DNA from: Candidatus Sulfotelmatobacter sp.
GTDB lineage: Bacteria; Acidobacteriota; Terriglobia; Terriglobales; Acidobacteriaceae
NCBI GenBank assembly: GCA_030037575.1
Contig: JASHRB010000610.1
Location: 1-16,378 of the forward strand
Reading direction: 5' to 3'
DNA: 16,378 nt
Shown here: in pieces, positions 7,401 through 15,132 of the stretch
Layout: every line of letters begins with the position of its first letter
Numbering within the stretch: the first letter of the stretch is position 1
The notes under the pieces: model-generated
The model's database searches: none
Seen by the model: the letters and a program-made list of their open reading frames with translations, nothing else
What the model was told of the DNA's origin: nothing
Position numbers and translations under genes: made by a program

Positions 7401-10400
7401 ATGTCCCAATTCGTTCACTTGCACCTCCATACCGACTACTCCCTGCTCGACGGTGCCTGCGACGTGGAAAAACTCTGCGAGCGGGTTCGCAAGCTCGGCA
7501 TGGCCGCCGTTGCCATGACCGACCACGGCAACATCTTTGGCGCGGTCCACTTCGTCAACGCTGCGCACAAACACGGCGTCAAGCCCATCATCGGCTGTGA
7601 GCTCTACATCTGTAAAAAAGAGGATCACAACACCGAGCGCACTCCGCCCGAGGGCGACAGTTATCATCACTTGCTGGTGCTTGCCGAGAACGAAGAGGGC
7701 TACCGCAATCTGGTGAAGATCACCTCCGAGGCCTCACTGCACGGCTTTTACTACAAGCCACGCATCAGCAAGAGATTTCTCGCCGAGCATTCGCGTGGCC
7801 TGATCGGCCTCTCCGGCTGCCTGAAAGGCGAGGTCGCCGAGCGCCTGATGGAAGGGAACTACGACGGCGCTCGCACTGCGGCCGCCACCTTTGCCGATAT
7901 TTTTGGCAAAGACAATTTCTATCTCGAAATTCAAGACCAGGGCTTAGCGAAAGAACACGAGATTCATCCCGGCCTGTTTCGCCTCGAGAAAGATCTTGGT
8001 CTTCCTCTGGTTGCCACCAACGACTCCCACTACCTTTGTGAAGACGACGCCCATGCGCAAGATGTGATGCTCTGCATCCAGACCGGCAAGTCCATCCACG
8101 ACGCGCAGCGCATGAAGTTCGAGGGCAACCAATTCTTCGTCAAAAGCGGTGACGAAATGTACCGCGTCTTCCAAGACTCGCGCGAAGTCCTAGTCCGCAC
8201 CGTCGACATCGCCGAGCGCTGCAGCGTGCGCCTCGAAAAAGTCGCGACTCCTTTCCCGCAGTTCGAAGTCCCTGCCGGCTACACGCTTGACAGCTATTTC
8301 GTTCACGTCACGCGCGAGGGATTTGCTCGCCGTCTTGAAACCCTGCGCCCGCTAAGTGAGCAGGGGAAACTCAAGCGTTTGCTCACCGACTACGAGCAGC
8401 GCCTCGAACGCGAACTCTCGATCATCCAGCAGATGAAGTTTCCTGGCTACTTCCTGATTGTTTGGGATTTCATCCGCTACGCCAAAGAGCGCGAGATTCC
8501 CGTCGGTCCCGGCCGCGGCTCTGCCGCGGGTTCACTCGTTTCCTATGCCCTCGGCATCACCGATCTCGATCCGCTCCAGCACGAACTGCTTTTCGAGCGC
8601 TTCCTCAACCCCGAGCGCGTCTCCATGCCCGATATCGATATCGATTTCTGCATGAACCGCCGCGGCGAAGTCATCGACTATGTCACGCAAAAATATGGCC
8701 GTGACAATGTCGCGCAAATCATTACCTTCGGTACTATGGCCGCGAAAGCTGCGATCAAAGACGTCGGCCGCGCCATGGACATTCCCTACGCCGATGTGGA
8801 CCGCATCGCGAAGATGGTTCCCACGCAACTCAACATCACGCTCGATCAGGCCCTCGAAGATTCGCCGCAATTGCGCGAGGCCCTGGAGAAAGACGGCCAG
8901 ATTCGCGAACTGATGCAAACTGCGAAAAAGCTCGAAGGCATGGTTCGCAATGCCGGTGTGCACGCCGCCGGTGTCGTCATCTCGCCGCGCCCGCTCACCG
9001 AGCTCGTTCCGCTGCACAAGACCAAAAACGACGAAATCGTAACCGCCTTTGACATGGTCGCCATCGAAAAAATGGGCCTCTTAAAGATGGATTTTCTCGG
9101 CTTGACCACGCTGACGATTCTCACCGACGCGCTGAGATTGATCGCGCAGAGGGGTGGCACCGCGATCAGGCTCGATGACATTCCTCTAGAAGACATCGAA
9201 ACTTACCAGAAAGTTTTCTACACGGGACTCACCTCCGGCGTCTTCCAATTTGAATCGCACGGCATGAGAGATGTGCTGCGCAAATATCGGCCAGATTCCA
9301 TCGACGATCTCACCGCTCTCAACGCACTCTACCGCCCCGGCCCGATCCAGGGCGGCATGATCGAAGATTTCATTGACCGCAAACACGGCCGCAAGAAAGT
9401 CGAATACGAACTCCCGGAGCTAAAGGAAATTCTCGAAGAGACGCTCGGCGTCATTGTTTATCAAGAGCAGGTCATGCAGATCGCCAACCGCCTCGCCGGA
9501 TATTCTCTTGGCGAAGCCGACCTGCTACGCCGCGCCATGGGCAAAAAGAAACCGGAAGAGATGGCCCAACAGCGCGAGCGTTTCATCGAAGGTGCGACCC
9601 AGCGAAAATTTCCGCCCAAGAAAATCGAAAAAATATTCGACCTTATGGCACAGTTCGCTGGGTACGGCTTCAACAAATCACACTCCGCTGCTTACGCGCT
9701 CCTCGCCTATCACACGGCGTACTTAAAGACGCACTATCCGGTGGAGTTTATGGCTGCCCTGCTTACCTCTGTTACGGGATCAAGCGACGATGTGGTGAAA
9801 TACATCAACGAATGTCGCGAAATGGGCATCCCCGTCGAAGCGCCCGATATCAATGTTTCCGACGCGAACTTCACTCCCCACGGCCCAGCCATTCGCTTCG
9901 GACTCGCAGCCGTAAAGAATGTCGGAGGCAATGCGATTGAGTCGATCATCGCCGCCCGAAAAAAACTCGGCCCCTTCAAATCAATTTATGAATTCTGCGA
10001 GAACGTCGATCTTCGCTTGCTCAATAAGCGTGTTCTCGAATCTCTCATCAAATCCGGTGCGATGGATTCTCTCGGTCGTCGTGCGCAACTCATGGCCGTC
10101 CTCGACCGCGCCATGGAACGCGCTCAAAAAGCCCAGCGCGATGCCGAATCCGGCCAGCACGGCCTGTTTGGTGTTTTCCAGCAGGAAGAGGGCGAAGCCC
10201 ACAATGACCAGCTGCCCGACAGTCCCGACTGGGATGAGCAAACTCGTCTCGGCGCCGAAAAAGAAATTCTTGGATTCTTCATAAGCGGCCATCCGCTCGA
10301 AAAGTACAAAGACAGGCTGCAGGATCTTCAAGCCCTCACCGTCGAAGAAATCACGGCCATGACCAAGTCCACCGGCAAAGACGAAACCATAGCGACGGCC

Positions 10401-10883
10401 GGCATTATCGCGAACCTGCGCGTACTCAAATCCAAGCGCGGCGATTTCTATGCCCAAGCCACGCTCGAAGATATGTCGGGCTCCATCGACATGATCGTCT
10501 TTCCTGAGACCTACAAAAAGTTAGGCGACAAAGTGAAACTCGAAATGCCCGTTCTGGTTCGCGCCGGCGTGCGCATCGAAGAAGGCGCGAACCCTAAGAT
10601 TACCGCGGCTGACATTATGCCGCTCGAAGATGCAAAAGTCCCTTTGCCGCGAGCCATCCGCATTCGCATTCCGCTGGAGACCGCAGCAGCAATGACCGTC
10701 GATGATTTGCATTCTCTCTTCATCGAGCGCAAAGGCGAAGCCAAGGTGTTGTTCGACGTGGAACGCGCCGGCGATTTCATGGTAGTGATGGAGGCCGAAG
10801 GTTATAATGTCCTGCCAGACAGGAATTTCATCGCCCGCGTAGAGCAGCTTTGCGGGCGGGGCAGTGTGCGCGTAATTAGCTGA
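7401..10883 (+). CDS. dnaE: DNA polymerase III subunit alpha
   Basis: Replicative polymerase catalytic subunit, 1160 residues, the same length as E. coli DnaE. The start MSQFVHLHLHTDYSLLDGA matches the family and has AAAGAGG just upstream; the frame is open to 7260, but that extension is not family-like. The N-terminal PHP domain keeps probable metal ligands: His8/His10, Asp41-His42 (MTDHGN), Glu67 (GCELYI) and Asp208/His210 (NDSHYL). The polymerase core has GPGRGSAAGSLVSYALGITD, catalytic Asp411 and Asp413 in PDIDIDF, and Asp564 in KMDFLGL. QHGLF at 919-923 fits the internal beta-clamp-binding motif (E. coli QADMF at 920-924). An OB-fold follows (TAGIIANLRVLKSKRGDFYA). No intein or frameshift is seen. 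accA follows after 44 bases, as in E. coli. Confidence 0.98.
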   Translation: MSQFVHLHLHTDYSLLDGACDVEKLCERVRKLGMAAVAMTDHGNIFGAVHFVNAAHKHGVKPIIGCELYICKKEDHNTERTPPEGDSYHHLLVLAENEEGYRNLVKITSEASLHGFYYKPRISKRFLAEHSRGLIGLSGCLKGEVAERLMEGNYDGARTAAATFADIFGKDNFYLEIQDQGLAKEHEIHPGLFRLEKDLGLPLVATNDSHYLCEDDAHAQDVMLCIQTGKSIHDAQRMKFEGNQFFVKSGDEMYRVFQDSREVLVRTVDIAERCSVRLEKVATPFPQFEVPAGYTLDSYFVHVTREGFARRLETLRPLSEQGKLKRLLTDYEQRLERELSIIQQMKFPGYFLIVWDFIRYAKEREIPVGPGRGSAAGSLVSYALGITDLDPLQHELLFERFLNPERVSMPDIDIDFCMNRRGEVIDYVTQKYGRDNVAQIITFGTMAAKAAIKDVGRAMDIPYADVDRIAKMVPTQLNITLDQALEDSPQLREALEKDGQIRELMQTAKKLEGMVRNAGVHAAGVVISPRPLTELVPLHKTKNDEIVTAFDMVAIEKMGLLKMDFLGLTTLTILTDALRLIAQRGGTAIRLDDIPLEDIETYQKVFYTGLTSGVFQFESHGMRDVLRKYRPDSIDDLTALNALYRPGPIQGGMIEDFIDRKHGRKKVEYELPELKEILEETLGVIVYQEQVMQIANRLAGYSLGEADLLRRAMGKKKPEEMAQQRERFIEGATQRKFPPKKIEKIFDLMAQFAGYGFNKSHSAAYALLAYHTAYLKTHYPVEFMAALLTSVTGSSDDVVKYINECREMGIPVEAPDINVSDANFTPHGPAIRFGLAAVKNVGGNAIESIIAARKKLGPFKSIYEFCENVDLRLLNKRVLESLIKSGAMDSLGRRAQLMAVLDRAMERAQKAQRDAESGQHGLFGVFQQEEGEAHNDQLPDSPDWDEQTRLGAEKEILGFFISGHPLEKYKDRLQDLQALTVEEITAMTKSTGKDETIATAGIIANLRVLKSKRGDFYAQATLEDMSGSIDMIVFPETYKKLGDKVKLEMPVLVRAGVRIEEGANPKITAADIMPLEDAKVPLPRAIRIRIPLETAAAMTVDDLHSLFIERKGEAKVLFDVERAGDFMVVMEAEGYNVLPDRNFIARVEQLCGRGSVRVIS

Positions 10884-10891
10884 CGAGTCTC

Positions 10892-10913
10892 TTTATGCGG
10901 CCAACCGCATGAG
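10892..10913 (+). promoter_or_regulatory. Hairpin at the accA translation start region
   Basis: ATGCGG (10895-10900) and CCGCAT (10905-10910) form a perfect six-pair stem with a CCAA loop. TTT (10892-10894) can extend it by pairing with GAG (10911-10913) through one A-T and two G-T pairs. That GAG is the only Shine-Dalgarno-like element before accA. There is no T tract after it, so an attenuating or RBS-masking role is more plausible than termination. Confidence 0.4.
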
Positions 10914-10927
10914 CTGTCTTGTCGACC

Positions 10928-11884
10928 ATGAGAGCCCTCCAAAAAACACAGCAGGAACTGGAATCCATTGAGCGTCAGGTGGCGTCGATCGAGGCTTCCT
11001 CCGGACAGAATGAGGAAACCCAGCGCCGGCTCGCCGAGCTTCATGAGCGAATTCACATCCTGCGCGAGGAAATGAAGGGATCGCAGACCGCCTGGCAAAA
11101 GACGGAGTTGGCCCGCCATCCGCAGCGCCCGCAAACGCTCGACTATATTGAACGCCTGTTTGCCGACTTTAGCGAAATTCACGGCGACCGCGGTTTCGGC
11201 GATGACCCGGCCGTCGTCTGCGGCATGGCGCGCTTTCATGGCGAAGAAATACTCGTCGTTGGCACGCAAAAAGGCCGCGACATGAAGCAGCGCATGCATC
11301 GCAATTTTGGTACGCCGCATCCCGAGGGCTATCGCAAGGCGTTACGCATTATGCAGATTGCCGAGAAATTTAGCCGGCCTATTCTGACGCTGGTCGACAC
11401 CGACGGTGCGTATCCCGGCATTCACGCCGAAGAGCGTGGCCAGGCCGAAGCCATCGCCTACAACCTGCGCGAGATGGCTCGCCTCGAAGTCCCGATTATT
11501 GCCACAGTCATCGGCGTCGGCGGCAGCGGTGGCGCACTCGCAATCGCCGTCGCCGACCGCGTGCTGATGATGGAGAACTCAATCTACTCGGTGATTTCTC
11601 CGGAAGGTTGCGCCGCCATCATGTGGCGCGACGCGACCAAAAAAGAACTTGCCGCCGAGGCCATGCGCATCACCGCCGCCGATCTCAGCGAATTAGGAAT
11701 CATCGACGACATCGTTCTCGAACCGGAGGGCGGCGCGCATCGGGACTACGAAGCCGCCGCCAACCTGCTCGACGTCAGCCTGCAGAAACATCTCTCCGAA
11801 GTGAAGAGAATCCCCCCCTCAGAATTGATCGCCTCCCGATTTAACAAATTCCGCGCCATGGGTCAGTTCTTCAGAGCAGAGTAA
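10928..11884 (+). CDS. accA: Acetyl-CoA carboxylase carboxyltransferase subunit alpha
   Basis: With AccD, this subunit transfers the carboxyl group from biotin carrier protein to acetyl-CoA, giving malonyl-CoA for fatty-acid synthesis in the cytoplasm. The 318 residues match the family length (E. coli 319). The N-terminal part is a Glu/Gln-rich coiled helix, followed by HPQRPQTLDYIERLF and the crotonase-like carboxyltransferase core. Characteristic segments are FGTPHPEGYRKALRIM, LVDTDGAYPG, the glycine-rich GVGGSGGALAI that builds the oxyanion site, and YSVISPEGCAAIMW. The ATG at 10928 is preferred; a TTG at 10919 would add three residues and is closer to the weak GAG at 10911. It lies 44 bases after dnaE, probably co-transcribed. 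No accD, accB or accC is in the window. Confidence 0.96.
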   Translation: MRALQKTQQELESIERQVASIEASSGQNEETQRRLAELHERIHILREEMKGSQTAWQKTELARHPQRPQTLDYIERLFADFSEIHGDRGFGDDPAVVCGMARFHGEEILVVGTQKGRDMKQRMHRNFGTPHPEGYRKALRIMQIAEKFSRPILTLVDTDGAYPGIHAEERGQAEAIAYNLREMARLEVPIIATVIGVGGSGGALAIAVADRVLMMENSIYSVISPEGCAAIMWRDATKKELAAEAMRITAADLSELGIIDDIVLEPEGGAHRDYEAAANLLDVSLQKHLSEVKRIPPSELIASRFNKFRAMGQFFRAE

Positions 11885-11891
11885 TCACTTT

Positions 11892-11932
11892 GTCATCCTG
11901 AGCGAGGATGGCGCTTCGCGAACACGAAGCGC
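11892..11932. repeat. GTCATCCTGA-type intergenic repeat, copy B, with two hairpins
   Basis: It begins GTCATCCTGA seven bases after the accA stop. CATCCT (11894-11899) pairs with AGGATG (11905-11910) around GAGCG. Immediately next, GCGCTTCG (11911-11918) pairs perfectly with CGAAGCGC (11925-11932) around CGAACA. Two back-to-back perfect stems argue for a structured repeat or a terminator-like element, though no T run follows. Confidence 0.55.
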
Positions 11933-12010
11933 AGCCGTAAGTCGCAGCCCCTGCGGCCTCTTCAGGAATTCCCACCCCCAGGTTGTCGAGTGTTGAACAC
12001 AACAATCGTG

Positions 12011-12046
12011 GTCATCCCGAACTCGCGCGGCTTTTTTAACAGCGCG
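12011..12046. repeat. GTCATCCCGA-type intergenic repeat, copy C
   Basis: GTCATCCCGA (12011-12020) is identical to copy A at 3031-3040. It is followed by CGCGC (12024-12028), which can pair with GCGCG (12042-12046) around a T-rich loop. The similarity to the other copies is confined to the start of the element. Confidence 0.4.
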
Positions 12047-12175
12047 TGGCCTGGACTCACGTCCCAGTGGCCGTCGCCCCGCTCTACCGGTGTCAATCGC
12101 GTCCGATCTCTCGTGCTTACTTGGGTTCCCCTCAATTGTTGCTGGATCGCTGTGCTGACGGGCCATCCCGCGCCG

Positions 12176-12181
12176 TATAAT
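12176..12181 (+). promoter_or_regulatory. TATAAT -10 box for korAB
   Basis: A perfect TATAAT lies 71 bases before the korA ATG. The best -35-like element is CTGACG at 12155-12160, with a short 15-base spacer. The expected transcription start is near 12188, giving a leader of about 65 bases. Confidence 0.5.
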
Positions 12182-12184
12182 AAT

Positions 12185-12224
12185 GTGTTTCCCTCGAAAC
12201 GCACTTCTGGCGGACAATTCCGCC
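12185..12224 (+). promoter_or_regulatory. Two hairpins in the korAB leader
   Basis: GTGTTTC (12185-12191) pairs with GAAACGC (12196-12202) around CCTC, with one G-T pair. GGCGGA (12209-12214) pairs perfectly with TCCGCC (12219-12224) around CAAT. The second stem ends 10 bases before the strong ribosome-binding site. The first overlaps the predicted transcription start, so it may be only partly in the RNA. Neither matches a riboswitch that I recognise. Confidence 0.45.
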
Positions 12225-12234
12225 GCTGAAAATC

Positions 12235-12246
12235 GGAAGGAAGGGG
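12235..12246 (+). promoter_or_regulatory. Strong extended ribosome-binding site of korA
   Basis: The purine tract GGAAGGAAGGGG ends six bases before the ATG at 12253. It fixes the korA start and is much stronger than the sites of the other genes in the window. Confidence 0.75.
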
Positions 12247-12252
12247 TTGTAA

Positions 12253-14091
12253 ATGGCCACTACCAACGTTGCCCGCGACGATGCAACCGGGCACCTAGGA
12301 CGCCCGCGCATCGTCAATGAAATGAGCATCCAGGTCGCCACCGTGAATGGCTCCGGTTCTCAAAGCTCTAACACGGTCCTTCTTCGCGCAATTTTTCAGA
12401 TGGGCGTACCAGTCTCGGGCAAAAATTTATTTCCTTCGAACATCGCCGGATTGCCCACCTGGTATACCATTCGCGCCAATAAAGACGGCTACATTGGCCG
12501 CAAAAAAGAAATCGACTTCCTCGTGGCCATGAATCCCGAGACAGCCCAAGACGACGTCATGTCGCTCGACGCCGGTGCATCGGTTGTTTACGATGGGCCG
12601 CTCGCACTCGACAAGCTACGCAGCGATTTAATTTTCTATTCGGTTCCCTACGACAAACTTGTCGCCGCGGTTTGCCCCGAAGCCAAATTGCGCAAGCTGG
12701 TGAAGAACATGGTTTACGTCGGCGTGGTTGCGCAGTTGCTTACCATTGACATGGCTGAGGTTGCGAAGGCCATTCGCAAGCAGTTCGCCACAAAAGCAAA
12801 AGCTGCCAATTTGAATCTGGCGGCCGCGCAGGCCGGCTTCGATTACGCCAAAACGAACCTCGAGAAGCGCGGAGTGTTCTACATCGAGCGCATGAACAAA
12901 ACCGCGGGCAAGATTATCATCGACGGCAATTCAGCTGCCGCGCTCGGCTGTATGTTTGCCGGCTGCACGGTCGTAACCTGGTATCCGATCACACCGTCGT
13001 CTTCGCTTGTCGAAACCATGATCGAGTACATGAAGGAATACCGCATCGGGCCCGATGGCAAAGCTACATTCGCCATCGTGCAGGCCGAAGACGAACTTGC
13101 GGCCATCGGGATGGTCATCGGCGCGGGCTGGGCGGGTGCTCGAAGCATGACGGCCACCGCTGGTCCGGGGATTTCGCTGATGTCCGAGTTCGCCGGCCTC
13201 GCGTACTATGCTGAGGTGCCCGGAGTTGTTTGGGACATTCAGCGTGTCGGCCCCTCGACCGGCCTTCCCACGCGTACTTCTCAAGGCGACCTTCTTTCGA
13301 CCGCGTTTCTATCGCACGGCGATACCAAGCACCTCCTGCTGATTCCGTGCTCGGTGACAGAGTGCTTCAGCATGGCGCAGGAGGCCTTCAATTTAGCCGA
13401 GCAATTCCAAACGTTGGTATTCGTGATGTCCGATCTTGATCTCGGCATGAACAACTGGATGTCCGATCCCTTCGAATATCCCACCACGCCGATCAGGCGC
13501 GGCAAAGTGCTCGACAAAAAAGATCTGGAAAAACTTGGCGGCTTTGCCCGCTACAAAGATCTCGATGGAGACGGAGTTGGCTATCGCACTTTGCCCGGCA
13601 CCGACCATCCGGCGGCGTCGTACTTCACTCGCGGCAGCGGACACAATGAAAAATCCAGCTACAGCGAGCGCCCCGAGGATTACGAAAACAATATGGAGCG
13701 CCTCAATCGCAAATTTGAAACCGCCCGCTCCTTCGTTCCTCGTCCCGAAATCTCCAAAGGTACGAATGCCAAAATTGGAATCATCGCTTATGGCACCTCG
13801 CACTGGGGCGTCATCGAAAGTCGTGATCAGCTTCGCAGCGAGTACGGCATCGAAACCGACTACCTGCGCCTGCGCGCCTATCCGTTCACGCGCGAGGTTC
13901 ATGAATTCGTCGAGCAGCACGAGCGTATTTATGTGGTTGAACAGAACCGCGACGCGCAAATGCTCAGCCTGCTCAAACTCGATCTGAAACCCGAGCTCAT
14001 CGCGCGCCTGCGCAGCATTGCCCACATCAACGGTCTGCCGCTCGACGCGCGTTCCGTCACGGACGAACTCAGCAATATGGAGGGAAAGTAA
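12253..14091 (+). CDS. korA: 2-oxoacid:ferredoxin oxidoreductase subunit alpha (fused gamma-alpha), KorA
   Basis: Large subunit of a CoA-dependent 2-oxoacid:ferredoxin oxidoreductase, most likely acting on 2-oxoglutarate to give succinyl-CoA, CO2 and reduced ferredoxin. The 612 residues comprise an N-terminal gamma domain (about 22-210; VNGSGSQSSNTVLLRAIFQM, FPSNIAGLPTWYTIR) fused to an alpha domain (about 218-600). The alpha domain carries the YPITPS motif (244-249), which belongs to the thiamine-diphosphate site, and GPSTGLPTRTSQGDL (333-347). The segment DLDGDGVGYRTLPGTDHP (436-453) resembles the KorA of the Mycobacterium tuberculosis KorAB type found in aerobes, as I recall it; this makes 2-oxoglutarate more likely than pyruvate. 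It is followed without a gap by korB. No separate ferredoxin-like delta subunit is present. The electron acceptor is not encoded in the window. Confidence 0.92.
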   Translation: MATTNVARDDATGHLGRPRIVNEMSIQVATVNGSGSQSSNTVLLRAIFQMGVPVSGKNLFPSNIAGLPTWYTIRANKDGYIGRKKEIDFLVAMNPETAQDDVMSLDAGASVVYDGPLALDKLRSDLIFYSVPYDKLVAAVCPEAKLRKLVKNMVYVGVVAQLLTIDMAEVAKAIRKQFATKAKAANLNLAAAQAGFDYAKTNLEKRGVFYIERMNKTAGKIIIDGNSAAALGCMFAGCTVVTWYPITPSSSLVETMIEYMKEYRIGPDGKATFAIVQAEDELAAIGMVIGAGWAGARSMTATAGPGISLMSEFAGLAYYAEVPGVVWDIQRVGPSTGLPTRTSQGDLLSTAFLSHGDTKHLLLIPCSVTECFSMAQEAFNLAEQFQTLVFVMSDLDLGMNNWMSDPFEYPTTPIRRGKVLDKKDLEKLGGFARYKDLDGDGVGYRTLPGTDHPAASYFTRGSGHNEKSSYSERPEDYENNMERLNRKFETARSFVPRPEISKGTNAKIGIIAYGTSHWGVIESRDQLRSEYGIETDYLRLRAYPFTREVHEFVEQHERIYVVEQNRDAQMLSLLKLDLKPELIARLRSIAHINGLPLDARSVTDELSNMEGK

Positions 14092-15132
14092 ATGGCCACC
14101 ACTCCTGCCGCCGAACCGAAAACCAATCGCATCGGGCTCACCGTCATCGACTACAAGGGGGGAAAGACCACGCTCTGCGCCGGCTGCGGCCACAACGCGA
14201 TTTCCGAGCGCATCATCGAAGCCATGTACGACATGGGCGTGAAGCCCGAGCGCGTCGTCAAGCTGAGCGGAATTGGCTGCTCCTCCAAAAGCCCGGCATA
14301 CTTCATGAACCGCTCGCACAGCTTTAATTCGGTTCACGGACGCATGCCCTCAGTGGCCACCGGCGCCATGCTCGCCAACCGCAATCTCATTGCGCTTGGC
14401 GTCAGCGGCGACGGCGATACCGCCTCGATCGGTATCGGGCAATTTGTTCACCTGATGCGCCGCAATCTTCCCGTCATCTACATCATCGAAGACAATGGCG
14501 TGTACGGCCTCACCAAGGGCCAATTTTCCGCAACCGCAGATCTCGGCTCGAAGCTGAAAAGCGGCGTCATCAACGATCTGCCTCCGATCGACACCTGTGC
14601 TATGGCGATCGAGCTCGGAGCGACCTTTGTCGGGCGCTCATTTTCGGGCGACAAGAAACAGCTTAGCACCCTGCTGAAGGCCGCTGTTGCTCACCATGGC
14701 ACTGTCATGCTCGACGTAGTTTCACCCTGCGTCACCTTCAACGACCACGAGGGCTCGACCAAGTCGTACAAATATGTGAAGGACCACGAGGAGACTTTGC
14801 AGGAAATCAACTTCGTTCCGCACTTCGAAGAAATCAGTGTGGAATACGATCCCGGATCGACAGCAAGCGTGACCATGCACGACGGCTCTCATCTCCAGCT
14901 GCGCAAGCTGGAAGAAGACTACGATCCCACGGACCGCATCCGTGCGATCGAACGACTCATCCGTGCGCACGATGCCGGCGAGGTTTTAACTGGCCTGTTC
15001 TACGTCAACACGAAAGCGCCCAGCTTTATTGAGATGCTGAACATGGTCGATGAGCCGCTGGCTATGCTCCCGGAATCGCAAACGCGTCCGGGCAGGGAAG
15101 CGCTCGAGGCCGCGATGGAAGAGTTGCGATAA
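14092..15132 (+). CDS. korB: 2-oxoacid:ferredoxin oxidoreductase subunit beta, KorB
   Basis: Beta subunit, 346 residues, partner of KorA; it binds thiamine diphosphate and one [4Fe-4S] cluster. Four cysteines fit the known cluster ligands: Cys29 and Cys32 (CAGCGH), Cys63 (GIGCSS) and Cys213 (SPCVTF). Their spacing of 3, 31 and 150 nearly equals that reported for the Sulfolobus enzyme (12, 15, 46, 197). The thiamine-diphosphate/Mg motif is GDGDTASIG (106-114) through EDNGVYGLTKGQ (133-144). The ATG follows the korA stop codon directly. GGAGGG (14079-14084) inside the korA end serves as ribosome-binding site, indicating tight translational coupling. The C-terminal third (about 245-346) is the extension usual in this subfamily. 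After the TAA at 15130 the same frame stays open to 15417, but without an ATG. Confidence 0.94.
   Translation: MATTPAAEPKTNRIGLTVIDYKGGKTTLCAGCGHNAISERIIEAMYDMGVKPERVVKLSGIGCSSKSPAYFMNRSHSFNSVHGRMPSVATGAMLANRNLIALGVSGDGDTASIGIGQFVHLMRRNLPVIYIIEDNGVYGLTKGQFSATADLGSKLKSGVINDLPPIDTCAMAIELGATFVGRSFSGDKKQLSTLLKAAVAHHGTVMLDVVSPCVTFNDHEGSTKSYKYVKDHEETLQEINFVPHFEEISVEYDPGSTASVTMHDGSHLQLRKLEEDYDPTDRIRAIERLIRAHDAGEVLTGLFYVNTKAPSFIEMLNMVDEPLAMLPESQTRPGREALEAAMEELR

Larger units (their letters stand above)
11885..12175. other. Intergenic region with repeats, no gene seen
   Basis: No frame here looks coding. It contains two repeat-like stretches listed separately. It also has the small palindrome GTGTTGAACAC (11990-12000), flanked by GTTGT (11982-11986) and ACAAC (11999-12003). 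No T-rich terminator for accA was found; the hairpins right after the accA stop could serve instead. Confidence 0.6.

Noticed and set aside
13393..14337. A 314-codon minus-strand open frame across the korA-korB junction
   Set aside because: It is antisense to two well-supported genes, with no family resemblance.
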